Below are positions 37,501 through 49,248 of a DNA stretch of 64,000 nucleotides, piece after piece. The position numbers and the translations under genes are program-made. The notes under the pieces were generated by a model. The model was not told where the DNA came from and made no database searches. It saw nothing but the letters and a program-made list of their open reading frames with translations. The DNA comes from Malurus cyaneus samueli. Its lineage: Eukaryota; Chordata; Aves; Passeriformes; Maluridae. The stretch is taken from positions 42,874,844-42,938,843 of the forward strand of contig CM019216.1 in assembly GCA_009741485.1 (NCBI GenBank), given 5' to 3'. Within the stretch, counting starts at the first letter, position 1, and each line of letters opens with the position of its first letter.

Positions 37501-39839
37501 CTCTGATGAAAGTGCAATGTGTGTTACTTCCTACCCAAGTCTCAAGCAGAAAGATCTGCTTCAGTAGATCAGTATGTAGGGACCCTCCATGGAATAACCA
37601 TGCTTAATTCAGTGAAGAAGATTTAGAAAGAGCAGATAGGTTTACTTAGAAATGGTTCTTTTGACTACACGATGATTAACTTTTTGAAAAGCCACTCCAA
37701 TGTTTGTGCAAGTACCAGAAGCAGCTTACAAAATCAATGGCTGTGTTTTCAAATCTCATAGGCAGACTGATAAGTTTGTGAAAGATATAGTCCAGAAGCC
37801 AGATAAATTTGCTCTGTGAGCCAAATAACCTCTTTAAGCCTTTCTCTTGTATTTTTTAAATCCTGTGTTCTCATAAACTGTTCTGTGTTATGCAAAGGGA
37901 GTCCTAGCCTTTGCTCTCCCATAATATGACGTCCACACAGGATGGTGCTGAGTTTGTTACAGCAGATAAGTAGAGGGCTGAATCTGGAATTTTGAATCAT
38001 AGGAGGATTTAAATGCTTAAATACCTTGGGAGGTCTATGCTGAATCCTTTGAGTTAAGCTATAGACATTATTGTCACAAGGCTGTCAAGTATAAACACAG
38101 GATCTAACTTCAAATGTCAAGTCCTGATGTTGATTTTTCAAAGACTTCACCCACTGACTATATTTATTCTCCACTGGCCCTGAATCTGCTCAGCAACAGC
38201 AGCAAATCCAGCGTGCCTGGAAAAGGGCTGAAAAAGGAGTGAGAGCTCTTTAGTTGTCACCAGCTATCTTCACAGGATGAAAAATAGAGCTTTCGTTTGT
38301 TCCCCTTTTCAGATTTATGTGGATTTAACAGTTGTCATGAGAGTTAATAACACTTTCAGAATGTGCCTATGGAATCAGATTTTTTTACACTCATGTTACA
38401 CAGGCATGCTTTTGTTTTGGTGGCTTCGTGGACCAAAAGCAGTGTGTCCCCACTTTGCTTTAACCCTGAAACATTTGGCAGCTGACTAACACAGCAGTGC
38501 CTTCAACCTGCCATGATAAATGATTCCCTGTCCTGTCCTTTGCCCCTCTATCCTCTTGTTGCAACATTAATCTTGTTTTCCTGCTACTGATTTGCATATA
38601 GTTTTGCATAACTTGCAAAACTGTTAAAAATTAAAGCATGTGTTTAAACATAGTGGGTGACTGAGCCCAGAAATTGTTTCCTATGAGGTGCAAAAATTCT
38701 TCTGTTCCCTTCTTCTCCACAATTTCATTATTTTCATGTCTGTGTTCCTAATGAAGAATGTATATATAGTGATGCAGGACTTTAAACACAGCAGTGCTTG
38801 GCCTCAAGACCTGGTTTGTGGTGTATTTTTTCTAAGGAAACATTGTCTTTCAATGGACAAATCTATATATTACAAAAAAGCAAAACATGCTCATACCAGA
38901 CCTTGTGTGCAACTATTTAGTGCAAAACAAAGAGGTGTTATCTTAATCCAAAATGTAAAGTCATTGTTTCTGCCTACCACTGTGACTCAACTAACAAAAC
39001 CTGGTTTTTTTTCATGGAGAAAATTAATTTGAACCTATGTAGAACCACTTAGGTGTGACTACAATACTTCAGGAACCAATCACATCTGTTGGGATGTTTT
39101 GTAGGATTGGATTTGGGAGTTTTTATTTTCATCTATTTTACAATGTTTTACAGCACATAAGTAAATGAACAGTTCCAAAGGGAACCAAAAGACAGATTGA
39201 CAAATAAATACTGTGATAATTTTTAAGCAGTCATGTAGTGTAATGTCATACCTCAGTCAGGCACCTAACACCAGGCTTAGGTAGAGGAAATCAATAAATC
39301 CTTACTGATAGAAACTATATGGCTCTGCAGTTCTAGCAGGTTTGTCATTATTTTTGGTTTACTGCTTTGTAGATAATTATTTTTGTTCATGAGGAGCAGA
39401 TGCTGGGGGGCAGTTAAAGAGGGGAAAGAAAGTATATCTCCTCATTCCTTAGGAATCAGAGATTTCATCTGAGGAAATGAGTTCATCTTGTCCTGTAGCC
39501 AGATTTGAAACTTCCAGAGAGTTTTTGATGACACCTAGAGCAGCTCTCCACTTTAGCCTAGGCCAGGCATCCTTTGATGGTGCCTGCTCTCCACTGGTTA
39601 TAAAAGAAACCTGGGCAAGTAAACTCAATCTGAACATCTCCCTTTGGAGCAGCATACATTAGGCAGGAGCAAGAGAATCAGGGCATTCTCCAGCCCTGGC
39701 TGCACAGGCACAGAGCTCCAGTTGCTCCTGCTGGAAGCTCTGGGCTATGGATCCACAACCATTCCCCCTTCTCAGGGATCTGGCTGCAGACACAACCCTC
39801 TGGCGTGCTGAGGGTTCAGCACCTTCACAGGCACACACC
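34517..39839. other. Unique noncoding DNA with small microsatellites, no gene seen
   Basis: No supported gene. Frames at 38688-39032 (114 codons), 37308-37607 (99) and 36157-36435 antisense (92) have no domain. Small simple repeats are present: CA then TA-rich at 34766-34800, ATAAC units at 37283-37300, and TTTGAA units at 37184-37199. An octamer motif occurs at 38590-38597. Confidence 0.5.
34766..34800. repeat. (CA)n followed by TATG/TATA simple repeat
   Basis: A short run of CA dinucleotides continues into alternating TA/TG sequence (AAATATATGTATGTATATAAA). It is too short to be more than a minor microsatellite. Confidence 0.85.
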
Positions 39840-39975
39840 ACACCACCCCCAGATAAAGCTGGAGCAGTTGTTTGTGTTAACAAGGTTTTAATTTGCATAA
39901 GGAGGCACAGAAGGTGTCTGAGAAGTGGATACAGAGAGATGAAAGAATAATGCAAATAATTATTTGCCAGCACTG
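39840..39975. promoter_or_regulatory. Candidate regulatory cluster with two inverted octamer motifs
   Basis: A perfect POU-factor octamer ATTTGCAT lies at 39891-39898, and its reverse complement ATGCAAAT at 39950-39957, with their starts 59 bp apart. Between 39851 and 39885 there are also AGATAA (GATA type), TGTTTGTG (forkhead-like) and GTTAAC. The octamer is a well-known site for OCT/POU proteins. Function here is inferred from density only. The 6-8 bp motifs can occur by chance in AT-rich DNA. Confidence 0.3.
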
Positions 39976-41297
39976 TAATGATTGGATTTTAACTCTTCTC
40001 TCAGTGACCTTAACTCTTCTGATGAAACAACGAAGAAAGGGAACAATCCTATATATTATTCTTCAGTGTGCAGAGGTTCTGTGAAGCTCTCACTTTCCGC
40101 CATGCCCCCTCCCCAGATGTTTTTGATTTATGTTATGGAGTTTAGAGAATGCCATTCTCATGTTGATAGTGATGGTTCAATCAAATTTAGCTGCGACACA
40201 GCGGATGCTTGTAGTGTTTGTGTTTCCCTGCACTGGCATAAGTAATTTAAGCAAAAGTAACTCCACATGGTCCAAGGGTATTTCTAAAGGGAGATTGTCA
40301 TGGGGAGAGAAGTATTTCTGCGATTTCCACAGATTAAGGTGTTTGTGCTAGCAACATCTGGAAATGTGTCTCACTGTACATCTGATTCATAGGATCAGAA
40401 AGAGATATGATCTACTGATTAATGGGAAAATGAGACACTAATTCAATTTTAAAAGAATAGATGTTCAGAGATTTTTATATTGCATTACTACATTCATCCG
40501 TTTCTTTTTGTACCCTACAATAAAAAGCTTGCCAGGTTCTTTAGTGTGATGTATTTTGTCTGGGATGTTATCTCATCTGATGTCTTGAAGCTGAAGTCAT
40601 TTATTTGGACACTGGGAATTAGCATCAAACTAATCTCATTTCCTTAATCCACTGCCCACCGATGCAGCCATATTATATGGATCTAAAAGCTCTGCAGGTA
40701 ATGTATATGCAGGACACATTAGTGGTGCTGAACAAATTGATGTGAACTATAATTCTACATGTCAAATAACACTCAACAAATAAGCATTTGCAATAAATAT
40801 GTCAATTTCCATAATTCTCTACTTTTAAAGAGTCATTCAAATTTGTATCCCTGGACAGCACTTTCATGTTTTATCAAGTACACTTGTTTGTGCTTGGAGC
40901 GTGATTTTTCATATCTTCCAAAAGATATTTTTCTTTGCTCTTAAACAAAAATGACAGGGGTAGAGATAAGGCAGAAAAACATAATTAAGGACTATGGCAA
41001 AAGCCATATGATATTTAGAAAATGTCTCTGTTTTTCTTTCTATCCAATATTCTATTGTCCCTAAATTATCTGATAAAATATGTCTGTTACTTTCTTCAGA
41101 AGAATATAATAAAACAAAATTTTTGAAAAAGCCTGCTTCGAGGGTTTCCAGACAGTTAGCCTTGTCCCCATGTATTATAGTGACAAACAAAATGTGACAA
41201 CTTTGCTTAAGTGAAATTCTTCACTGTGGTATAAAAATATGAATCAATCAAAACTGAAGTGATGGGGATCATTATTATACTGAATATAGTAAGAATT

Positions 41298-41313
41298 AAA
41301 AAAAAAAAAAAAA
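41298..41313 (+). repeat. Poly(A) tract, 16 bases
   Basis: A run of 16 A following AAGAATT. There is no sign of a retrocopy upstream. Confidence 0.95.
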
Positions 41314-41757
41314 GACTCTATATGAAATAGAAAGGAATTTGTTCCACAATGACAGGATGAAAAGCAGGTCTGAAAGCTGAATCTGTGATAACTGAGAGCT
41401 TCCCTGAGCTTTTTTTGCAGTTATCCAAGGACATGCAGAATAGTGACTGTTGAGTGTCTGAGCATTGTGTGTGACTGCGGGTGACGTGGGTCTCATCTTT
41501 CTTTCTACGTTGTCATTCTTATAGACAGCAGGAGAATTTCACTACATGTGTGGCTGCAGTGAAAGTCAATTTCTGCCCAAACTCTGTCACTCTGGCTTGA
41601 CTGGTGGATGGAAAGGGGAGGAAGGGCTGTTATCTGCATGGAATTCTCCTGGGAGGAAGGAGAATGACATGGTTCCAGGCACAACACTTATAAAGTTTTG
41701 AGAAGCCTGACTCAAACCAGGCTTTGAGAAATTGTGGTAAAGTGGTACACTTTAATG

Positions 41758-41786
41758 AAAAAAAAAAAAAAAAAAAGAGAAAAAAA
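41758..41786 (+). repeat. A-rich tract
   Basis: A run of about 19 A, a GAG interruption, and six more A. No polyadenylation signal or retrocopy is apparent. Confidence 0.93.
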
Positions 41787-43093
41787 TCCCAGTTTCTATT
41801 CAAACATAGCATTTGTCAGCATAGTGAAGAAATCCAGTCCTTCTAAGAAGATGGTTATACTGATTTTTATGGAAAATCTTAGGCCATGTCTCTGTTAAGT
41901 CAAATGAATTTAAATTCTTCATAATTCATATTAATTTTTTGAGGACTGGCTAGCCTCATTCTTCTTGCCAGTTTCTGCTAGGATTTCTGGGATCTCTCTT
42001 TTATGCACCATATAATGCTGGAGTAAGTGTGTTGGACTGGGTGACATGGAGAATGTGGAATAACTTGCTTTGCTGAGTTAGACATGTCCTGCTTGTTTTG
42101 TGTGTCTCTGGTCACTTCTGGGGATTTCTCTTCCCATCTTTGTCCAGTCTGCCCTTGAGCCCTTGTAAACCTTGAATATCCTTTGACAGAGTGATTCTTT
42201 GCTCTTCTGTTTCTTGGTTGCTCTTTTCACTGATCCTACTAACGTGGTCTGAGGTTTCCTAGCTCTTGAATTGCTTATTCTTTCTTCATTTTCGCTGTAA
42301 TGTGTTCAAATGGGATTGCATTCCAGAGAGCTCGGCACTGGCAGCCAGCCTTGCTTCAGTGAGCTCATGGTTATCCCCACCCTGGGCGTTTGTGGGGTGG
42401 GCTAAGAGGGCAGGGAGAGGGTGGGGATGTTCCAGACCCTTACACTGGTGTGGAGAATGTGTCCTTGGTCACACAGTGACACAACCCTCTTGTCCCCCTG
42501 GGCAGTGCTCAGCCCTGCACACAAATCTGCAGGCATTCTGTCTGCAGATCTGGAACATCAACAGCCTGGTGATCATCATCTCTGCTTTTGGAGACCATGC
42601 AACAAAGATTTAGGGGTGTTGCTTGAATTCAGAAAACAATGCCTAGGCTGACAAAAAGTAACATAAAGCAAATTTCAAGCTTTTTTCCCATTTCTCTTTT
42701 ATATGATATTTTGTTTTTAACCTGCCAATCTTGGCATTTCTAATCACATTTGCCTGGTGATATTGCCTGTTGCTTTAGCTTTTGACTCCTTTTGCCTTGG
42801 TCATTCCCCTCAGGTGGAACCAATCACTCCATAAAGAACCATGTCTTCCTCACTTTTCTGCAGTGTTTCCTTTTATCTCTTCATTTTCAGTAAGGAATTA
42901 TGATTTACCATTGAAGTATTGACACGACATGGATGTCCACTTATAAATCAGATCCAAGAGTGCTTTTGTTGCTGCAGATGTTGACTTTGAAGAATGGGAT
43001 CTGGAAGGGTTACAGGATTATAGCATCCTTGGTATTATGTGCAGCTATTGAAAGGATCTGCTCCTTTAATAACTTTAGTGTCACTCAGTGCTA

Positions 43094-43153
43094 CTAAAAT
43101 GCAAAGTTCCTGAAGGAAAACAACTAAAATGTAATGCTCCTGTAGGAAAAACA
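43094..43153 (+). repeat. Diverged 30-bp tandem duplication
   Basis: Copy 1 (43094-43123) and copy 2 (43124-43153) both read CTAAAATG(C/T)... through CCTG.AGGAAAA. They differ at about six or seven of 30 bases. In the surrounding open frame (43088-43438) they read LKCKVPEGKQ and LKCNAPVGKT. The preserved frame is expected from a unit divisible by three and is not evidence of a gene. Confidence 0.8.
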
Positions 43154-45752
43154 ACTGCAATGGTCAGAGCCTGCACGAGGTGGCAGTGCTGGTACCACAT
43201 TAGTATTTTTTGGGGGGCTCGCTGGTTTGCAGAAAATCCTCCTGTAAATGAATTGATTCATGTCATAAGTGGGCAAGCTTGCAAACAAGTCCATCTGGTA
43301 AGCAGCTTACTACATTTCTATATAAATAAAGAAGATCATCCAACTCTTTCAGGGTCACTCCGCCCCCCAGATCATGAGAAAGTCTGTTTTCAATGCAGAA
43401 AAATTCAGATCTGTACAATGCTCCAAATGCATAACTGAGCACATCCTGCCTGGTTAGACCACGAAAGGCAACTGCAGGGCCTGACAGCTTTGGGCACAGG
43501 GAATCAAACCTTACAGAAAACTGAGCATGGATCTGCTGGGCAATTTTTTCAGCTTCATGGATATGTGGGTGAAATGTGCTTCTGTTAGTCTGAGTCCCAG
43601 AGAATAGGGCCTTAGGATAGGAATTAACTGGCTTTTAAGCCATCTACCACCAAAAGAAAACGTGTTTTTATCTTATCTAGGGCTCTATTTTCATGAAATG
43701 CTTTAGCTTTGTGGATGAAAATCTCCACATCAGGATCAGATACACTTATTGCAATCAATGAAGTCAATGGACAAAAATTGAAAAGTCTTCTGGTACATTT
43801 TCTTCTCCTTCTGTTTTCTGAGATTTTTATGCCAAATAGCTTTTCTCAGATGAGATTGTTTTTTGCACCTTTTTAAACGAATGAACCAACCAGGGAGACT
43901 GAGGCCTGTGCTCCACCTAAAAATATCTTAAGTGTGTTGCAAAGAGCAATGAGAAGTCCCCTGCATTTTCCACCCTTGTTTAACTCTCCTTCTGCGAAAA
44001 AAACTTAGAAAACTGAATTCCCGAGCAGATCACCCAAAGACTTTTTTTTTTCCTATGCCTCTTGCTGTGCTGTCAGGATATGGCTTGGAAGTCAGGAGCA
44101 GTTCTGGGCATACGAGAGTGGAGGTGGATGGAAAGGGAACGTGTCACCTGAGGGGAAGGTATGTGAGGTGGGCCATCCTTAGCAGCTCTGAAAATCAGAC
44201 CCTGGCTCTGTGAGCCCCAGCTTCAAAGGGCAGTGATCCCAGGGATCACATCCACTGTGTTGATCCAGAGGGAAGCTCCAGGATTGTGCTGTGTGTGAGG
44301 CACCTGCAGGGCATGTGGGATGGAACTCAACCATCTCAGTCTTACAAACATAGCCTGGGACTGAGAGTCTCTCATCCATTGGGTTTCCTTGAACAGTCCC
44401 CTTCCTGCCCCTGCCTGTTTGCTCTTCCCTGGGGATTCCAAGCTGGAGAAGGACCCTGCTATGGAGGATGATGTTTATGGAATATTCAACTCAGGCCATT
44501 GTTGACAGACTCTTGGCTACGCTGAGAATTCAGAACAGGAAAACCCGGCAGCTGGAACTCACCAAAACCCCTTCCCAGGGCTGAGTTTCTGCAGCTGCAA
44601 GCTAAGTCAGCCAACAGGAGTATGGTTCCCAGGGGAGATGCTTGGGAACAGGACCATGAGGAGGGACATGCAGATGGGCCAGGGACAGTGCTGAGGCTCT
44701 GTGATTTGAGGATATGGTGCATTCTCTTGGATGCCTGTGCTTCCCACCTCTTGAAAGTGCTCCAAGGTTTTGTGCTGCTTTTTCTGTCCCTGGAGCAACT
44801 TTAGGGAAGAGGCAGACAAATATAAAGGTGGTGCAGAGAGAAAGCCCCAAACCTTTGGAGCTATTTAGTGTCTGAACTTCTAATGAAGTCAATGAGAGAT
44901 AATCCTTTATATCCCTTCCATAGTTTGGGCATGACAATCTTTACACAGAATTATTATATTGCTAGAAGTAGAATACAAACCTAAAAAATAACTTTCACAA
45001 TTTTTTGAAAGATGGAAAGAAAAAGAATAATTTAAAAAAATAATTAGGAGTGATCTTTATGTTTTAAGGCTTTTCAGTGGGTGTAGAGGAAACAAATGAA
45101 GCAGTCAAAGGGAAGCAAGTTGATTTTCTGCAACTCACCAGGTTGAGTACAGCACCAGGCTTGCTGAGGGCAGGTATGCATGTTTTCATTTCAACACCTG
45201 CCACCTTGCTAGAGACGTTCTCACAACCCCTGTCACCCTAAAAAGCAATGACCAGATAAAGAGTGAGACCCTTTGCTGTCCCTTTTCTATATTTAGCTTT
45301 GAAAATAAGGCCCATTTCTTGAGCACAGTAACCTGACTGCTTTAAAATCTGTGACCTGAATTCACTGGATCACAAGGCCATCCTTCACTATAAATAAAAA
45401 ATGACCAGATAGCTGGGCTGCCAGGCAGGGAGCAGACACAATTTTCATACATGAAGTGTTTTTACAGGATCTGTGAGTACAGCATATGTTGTGTTAGTTT
45501 GCAGTCCCAAAGCCCTTTGCTAACCTGGGTTTCAATCAGTCCTTGTCTGCAGCACTTGGCACTGAGGCCCTGGCTGAGTGGTAAAACAAGATTATGTCAC
45601 CCTCCCTCACATCTGCTGCTCTTCTTGGAGAATATCTAAATTCAGCATGATTAATTTGAAAAATTGTGGTTTTCTGAAGAATTGTGTACTTAGAAAAAAT
45701 GCTGAAAGAATGGATTAAATGGCTTTTAATCACTTTCCCCTTGTGCTTTGGT

Positions 45753-46045
45753 GGTCACTTGCAAGGGGGAATAATTTCACACTGAAAATAAATAGGTTTA
45801 GTTTAGATATTAGGAAAAAATTTCTTTGCTCTGAGGGTTATGAGGCAGGAGCAGGTTGCCCAGAGAAGCTGTGGATGCCCCATCCCTGAAGGTGTTCAAG
45901 GCCAGGCTGGATGGGGTTCTGAGCAACCTGGTCTAGTAGAAGATGTCCCTGCTTATGCTAGGGGAGTTGGAAATTGATGATGTTCAAAGTCCCCTTTGAA
46001 CCGAAAACATTCTATGATTCCATGATTCTATGATTCTATGATTCT
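45753..46045 (+). mobile_element. CR1 LINE 3' end with intact tail repeat
   Basis: A 3' UTR fragment starting near GGTCACTTGCAAGGGGGAAT, continuing through AATAGGTTTAGTTTAGATAT, AGCAGGTTGCCCAGAGAAGC, GGATGCCCCATCCCTGAAGG, AAGGCCAGGCTGGATGGGGT and GAGCAACCTGGTCTAGTAGA, and closing with the ATTCTATG tail. The text is closest to the CR1 type at 3371. ORF2 is absent. The clean tail suggests it is among the younger CR1 copies in the window. Confidence 0.94.
46009..46045 (+). repeat. CR1 3'-tail microsatellite (ATTCTATG)n
   Basis: ATTCTATG and variants (one ATTCCATG) are repeated four to five times at the very end of the CR1 copy. Such 8-bp tail repeats are typical of CR1 3' ends and identify the element and its orientation. 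Confidence 0.95.
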
Positions 46046-48777
46046 GTTATCCTCTTATCCAAGCAAAGAAAGGCAATAACATGTTTGTTTTGGTTTTTAT
46101 TTTATGTACATTATTCATGTACTTATTTAACCTTTTCTTTGATGCTCAGCCATTGAAGTGATCCAGTATTTCAAGCAAGCGATCTGTTTCCAGTCTGCTT
46201 TCACAGTGGAACATTTCCTTGGGTTTGCAGATACCAGAACACAAAGGAATTCCCCCTGCAGCTAAATGAATGGTTGGGGAACAAGAACAACTAATCTGTT
46301 ATCATTCCCTCTAAAAGATCTCTCCTACCTTTAGATAGCTGCTGTGGGAAGATGCTCTCCTCTCTCAGATTATCTCATCCCCAGTTCTCAACTCAGTGAT
46401 GCAGAACTACAGAGCTGACAAACAGTAAATGAAAACATCCTGCTTTGCTAAATTAATGGCTCATGTGTTGCTGCATGTGTTGCTTATCCACAGGTGACAC
46501 CAACATCATGGCTTCTCTCCTGGAGGAAAATTTGGGCAGGCTTGGAGGTGTGGCTCTGATGCTGACATTAGCTTTGCAAAGCTGTCAACGGGCACACAGC
46601 ATTTCTCCTCAGTTTGTTACCTGGCAAAACATAGCATATTAGAGCTCCTTTTATTTCCCCTGAAAACCTGCTAATTCTTAATTGTGTCTGTGTCCTTAAA
46701 AATACATTTTCAGAGCATCAGCAGACACAAGTCAGGATCAATATGAGCACTGACAAACCACTTTGTTGAAAAAGGAAATATCTAACAGCTATTTAGCCTC
46801 AAGCCTGTGAAAATGTTCGACAAAATCTTCCAGAAAATGCAAAATGTACATTGCTGAATCATGAAATCAGATTCCTCTTAGTCACATAGAGAATAGGTGA
46901 TTTTTGAAGTTTGCTTTTTGGAAAAAGTAGTGATGGCAGCTCTTTTTATATGAAAAGCAGGAAAATGACTACATAGAAAGGAAATTTCTTATTCCCTGAG
47001 TGTGACAGTATGACCTATTGCAGAGATACAACAAAGAGATGGCAGCAACAGGAATTCCTGCTTCCCAGCAGAGGTGAGTTATGCAGCCATTGTGGTCAGT
47101 CCAGCCTCTCATGCATCGGGAATTGCTTCCTGGAACTGCTGGAAGGCCCTGCATTTTCAGGTTATTTAGGGACAGCACACCTATGAACTGTGTTAAAGTA
47201 TTAAGCACACCAAATGCTAAGTAGTAAGCTTGATAAATAGTTTGAGTGGACCAATTTCAGCTGAATTTTCCTTGCTTCTGAAGAGAGCTTTCTGAGGGTG
47301 AGAAAGAATTAGAATACAATAAAATATTCAATACAAAAATGTCAACAATGTTATAGACTGCCATAAACAAACTGTTGAGAAAACACTTCATTTTCCCCAG
47401 AAATGAAAATGGTTCTTCTCTCTGAGGCACAGTAGATGTACTCAGGTGTGAAAGAAGTCGTAATCCAGAACAGGGCAATAGTGGGATAAATTTAGCTGTG
47501 ACAAGATGATTGCCTTTTGCCTGCATGTTGCAATAGGTAAACATAAATCAGTCAAGGTGTACAACTGGTCGATCACTGAAAAACATGTAAAAATGACTAA
47601 AATTGTTTTTCCACTTACAGCTGTATCAAGCACAGGTTTTGCAGAGCTGAAGCAGTCTCCACTCCACTATGTGCTTTCAATCTCATGAGCTGGGCAAACA
47701 GCTACAGCATTTTCCAAGTTAAATTTATCTGAGAATTCATACAATTGCATTAACAGCTGGGATTCTGTTTGAGGTTAAGACTGCTAAATGTTGCTGCTTT
47801 CATATAGGTGTCATTATGTGTGCTGGCTGCCTGAGCTTTCTTGCAAGTCAGTGGTAATTTAGTCAGAACAGTCAATGGAGGTTTGGGAACTGTTCACTCT
47901 TCAGGTGAACAAATGATGCTTGTCCTGAGGTCATCTAAGCAACTTTGTAGAACCCATTGACTGGGAGCTGTTTTGAGTTGTCTAAATATATGCATGTAAT
48001 AAAATTTGGAACTCGTCAAAGAAAATTGTCCGTGACTTTCAAAGGGATCAATGCACAAAGCCATGACCTCCCAGAGATCCTGTATCACATCCGTCAAACC
48101 AGTGAGACTCTATTGGATAGCAGAGAATGTCTCAGGTCATTGTGAAGAGCTGTGATCAGGCACCTGTCCTGACTCCAGTGACCACAACAGGACCTTAGAG
48201 GTGTACCTCACATTGTGTGACTGCACACATCCTTCCACAGACAGGCAGGTCTGCATGTAACACGAAGTGCAGATGTGCATAGGTATAATTGTAGGGAAAT
48301 ACACAGGTGGAGGTGTATGTGTGGCTACAGAGGCTTTTCTTTGTGTGTAATTTGATCATGTACACGGTTTAATCTGCAAACCTGTAGTGTTCATGTGTGT
48401 ACCTATATGGGGCTGTATAAAGTGTCCATATACTGAACATGTACTGGTTTGCCTCTTCATGCACTGATTAAATTCTGCCTCTTCATCCAGAGCAGATGCA
48501 GAACCTAAAAAACTATTAGCTTTTGCTTTCATGAAAATACAGTTTCCCAAATGAAACCTATGTTACATGGAAAAATCCCATCTAATACACCGTTTCCTCA
48601 CTAGGTAGCAACTGGGCTGCATAAAGAGCTCCAAGTTGTGGCTTAACAGTAAAAAGATTTTGAGATAAACTTGAGGTAATTTCTAAAGCTGTGATGTTGG
48701 ATTGTATCAATTAATATTTTTGAAATTGACAACCCAAGTTCCCTGCTGCTCAGTGCCTGTAGATCCACCAGACTTCA
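46046..48777. other. Unique noncoding DNA, no gene seen
   Basis: Frames of 60-95 codons (for example 47257-47544 antisense) overlap in both directions and show no domain. No element was recognised. From about 48190 to 48430 there is a loose concentration of TGTG/CACA words but no regular unit. Confidence 0.5.
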
Positions 48778-49248
48778 TCCTCTCCTCTCCTCTCCTCTCT
48801 CCCTCCTCTCTCTCTTCTCTCCTCTCTCTCCTCTCCTCTCCTCTCCTCTCCTCTCCCTCCTCTCTCTCCTCTCCTCTCCTCTCCTCTCCTCTCCTCTCTC
48901 TCCTCTCCTCTCCTCTCCTCTCCCTCCTCTCCTCTCCCTCTCTCCCTCTCTCTCCTCTCCTCTCCTCTCCTCTCCTCTCCTCTCCTCTCCTCTCCTCTCC
49001 TCTCCTCTTCTCCTCTCCTCTCCTCTCTCTCCTCTCCTCTCCTCTCCTCCCTCCCCCCCCTCCCTCTCCCCTCCCCTCCCCTCCCCTCTCCCCCCCCCCT
49101 CCCCCCTCCCTCTCCCCCTCCCTCCCCTCCCTCCTCCCTCCCTTCCCTCCCCTCCCCTCCCCTCCCTCCCCTCCCTCCTCCCCTCCCCTCCCCTCCTCCC
49201 TCCCTCCCTCCCCTCCTCCTCCCTCCCCTCCCTCCTCCCCTCCCCTCC
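48778..49248. repeat. 471-bp uninterrupted homopyrimidine tract, (TCTCC)n then C-rich
   Basis: From 48778 to 49248 the plus strand contains only C and T. The first about 270 bp are mostly TCTCC pentamers with CCCTCC and TCTCTC interruptions, including one run of about ten pure units near 48955-49005. From about 49050 the tract changes to CCCTC/CCCCTCC units with C runs of 8 (49053-49060), 10 (49090-49099) and 6 (49101-49106). The minus strand is therefore pure purine with dense G runs. Mirror-symmetric polypyrimidine DNA can form triplexes and G-rich strands quadruplexes. Open frames of 183-198 codons in several frames on both strands here are artefacts of a stop-free two-letter sequence. Confidence 0.98.

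Larger units (their letters stand above)
39976..45752. other. Unique noncoding DNA, no gene seen
   Basis: No supported gene. Longest frames (42266-42613, 115 codons; 43088-43438, 116 codons from a GTG; 44602-44937 antisense, 111 codons) lack recognisable domains. Two A-rich tracts and one 30-bp duplication are listed separately. The block at 44100-44830 is GC-richer than its surroundings but was not recognised as a repeat or a CpG island. Confidence 0.5.

Noticed and set aside
39815..39834. REST/RE1-like TTCAGCACC followed by CACAGGCAC
   Set aside because: The spacing between half sites is one base short and the right half is imperfect.
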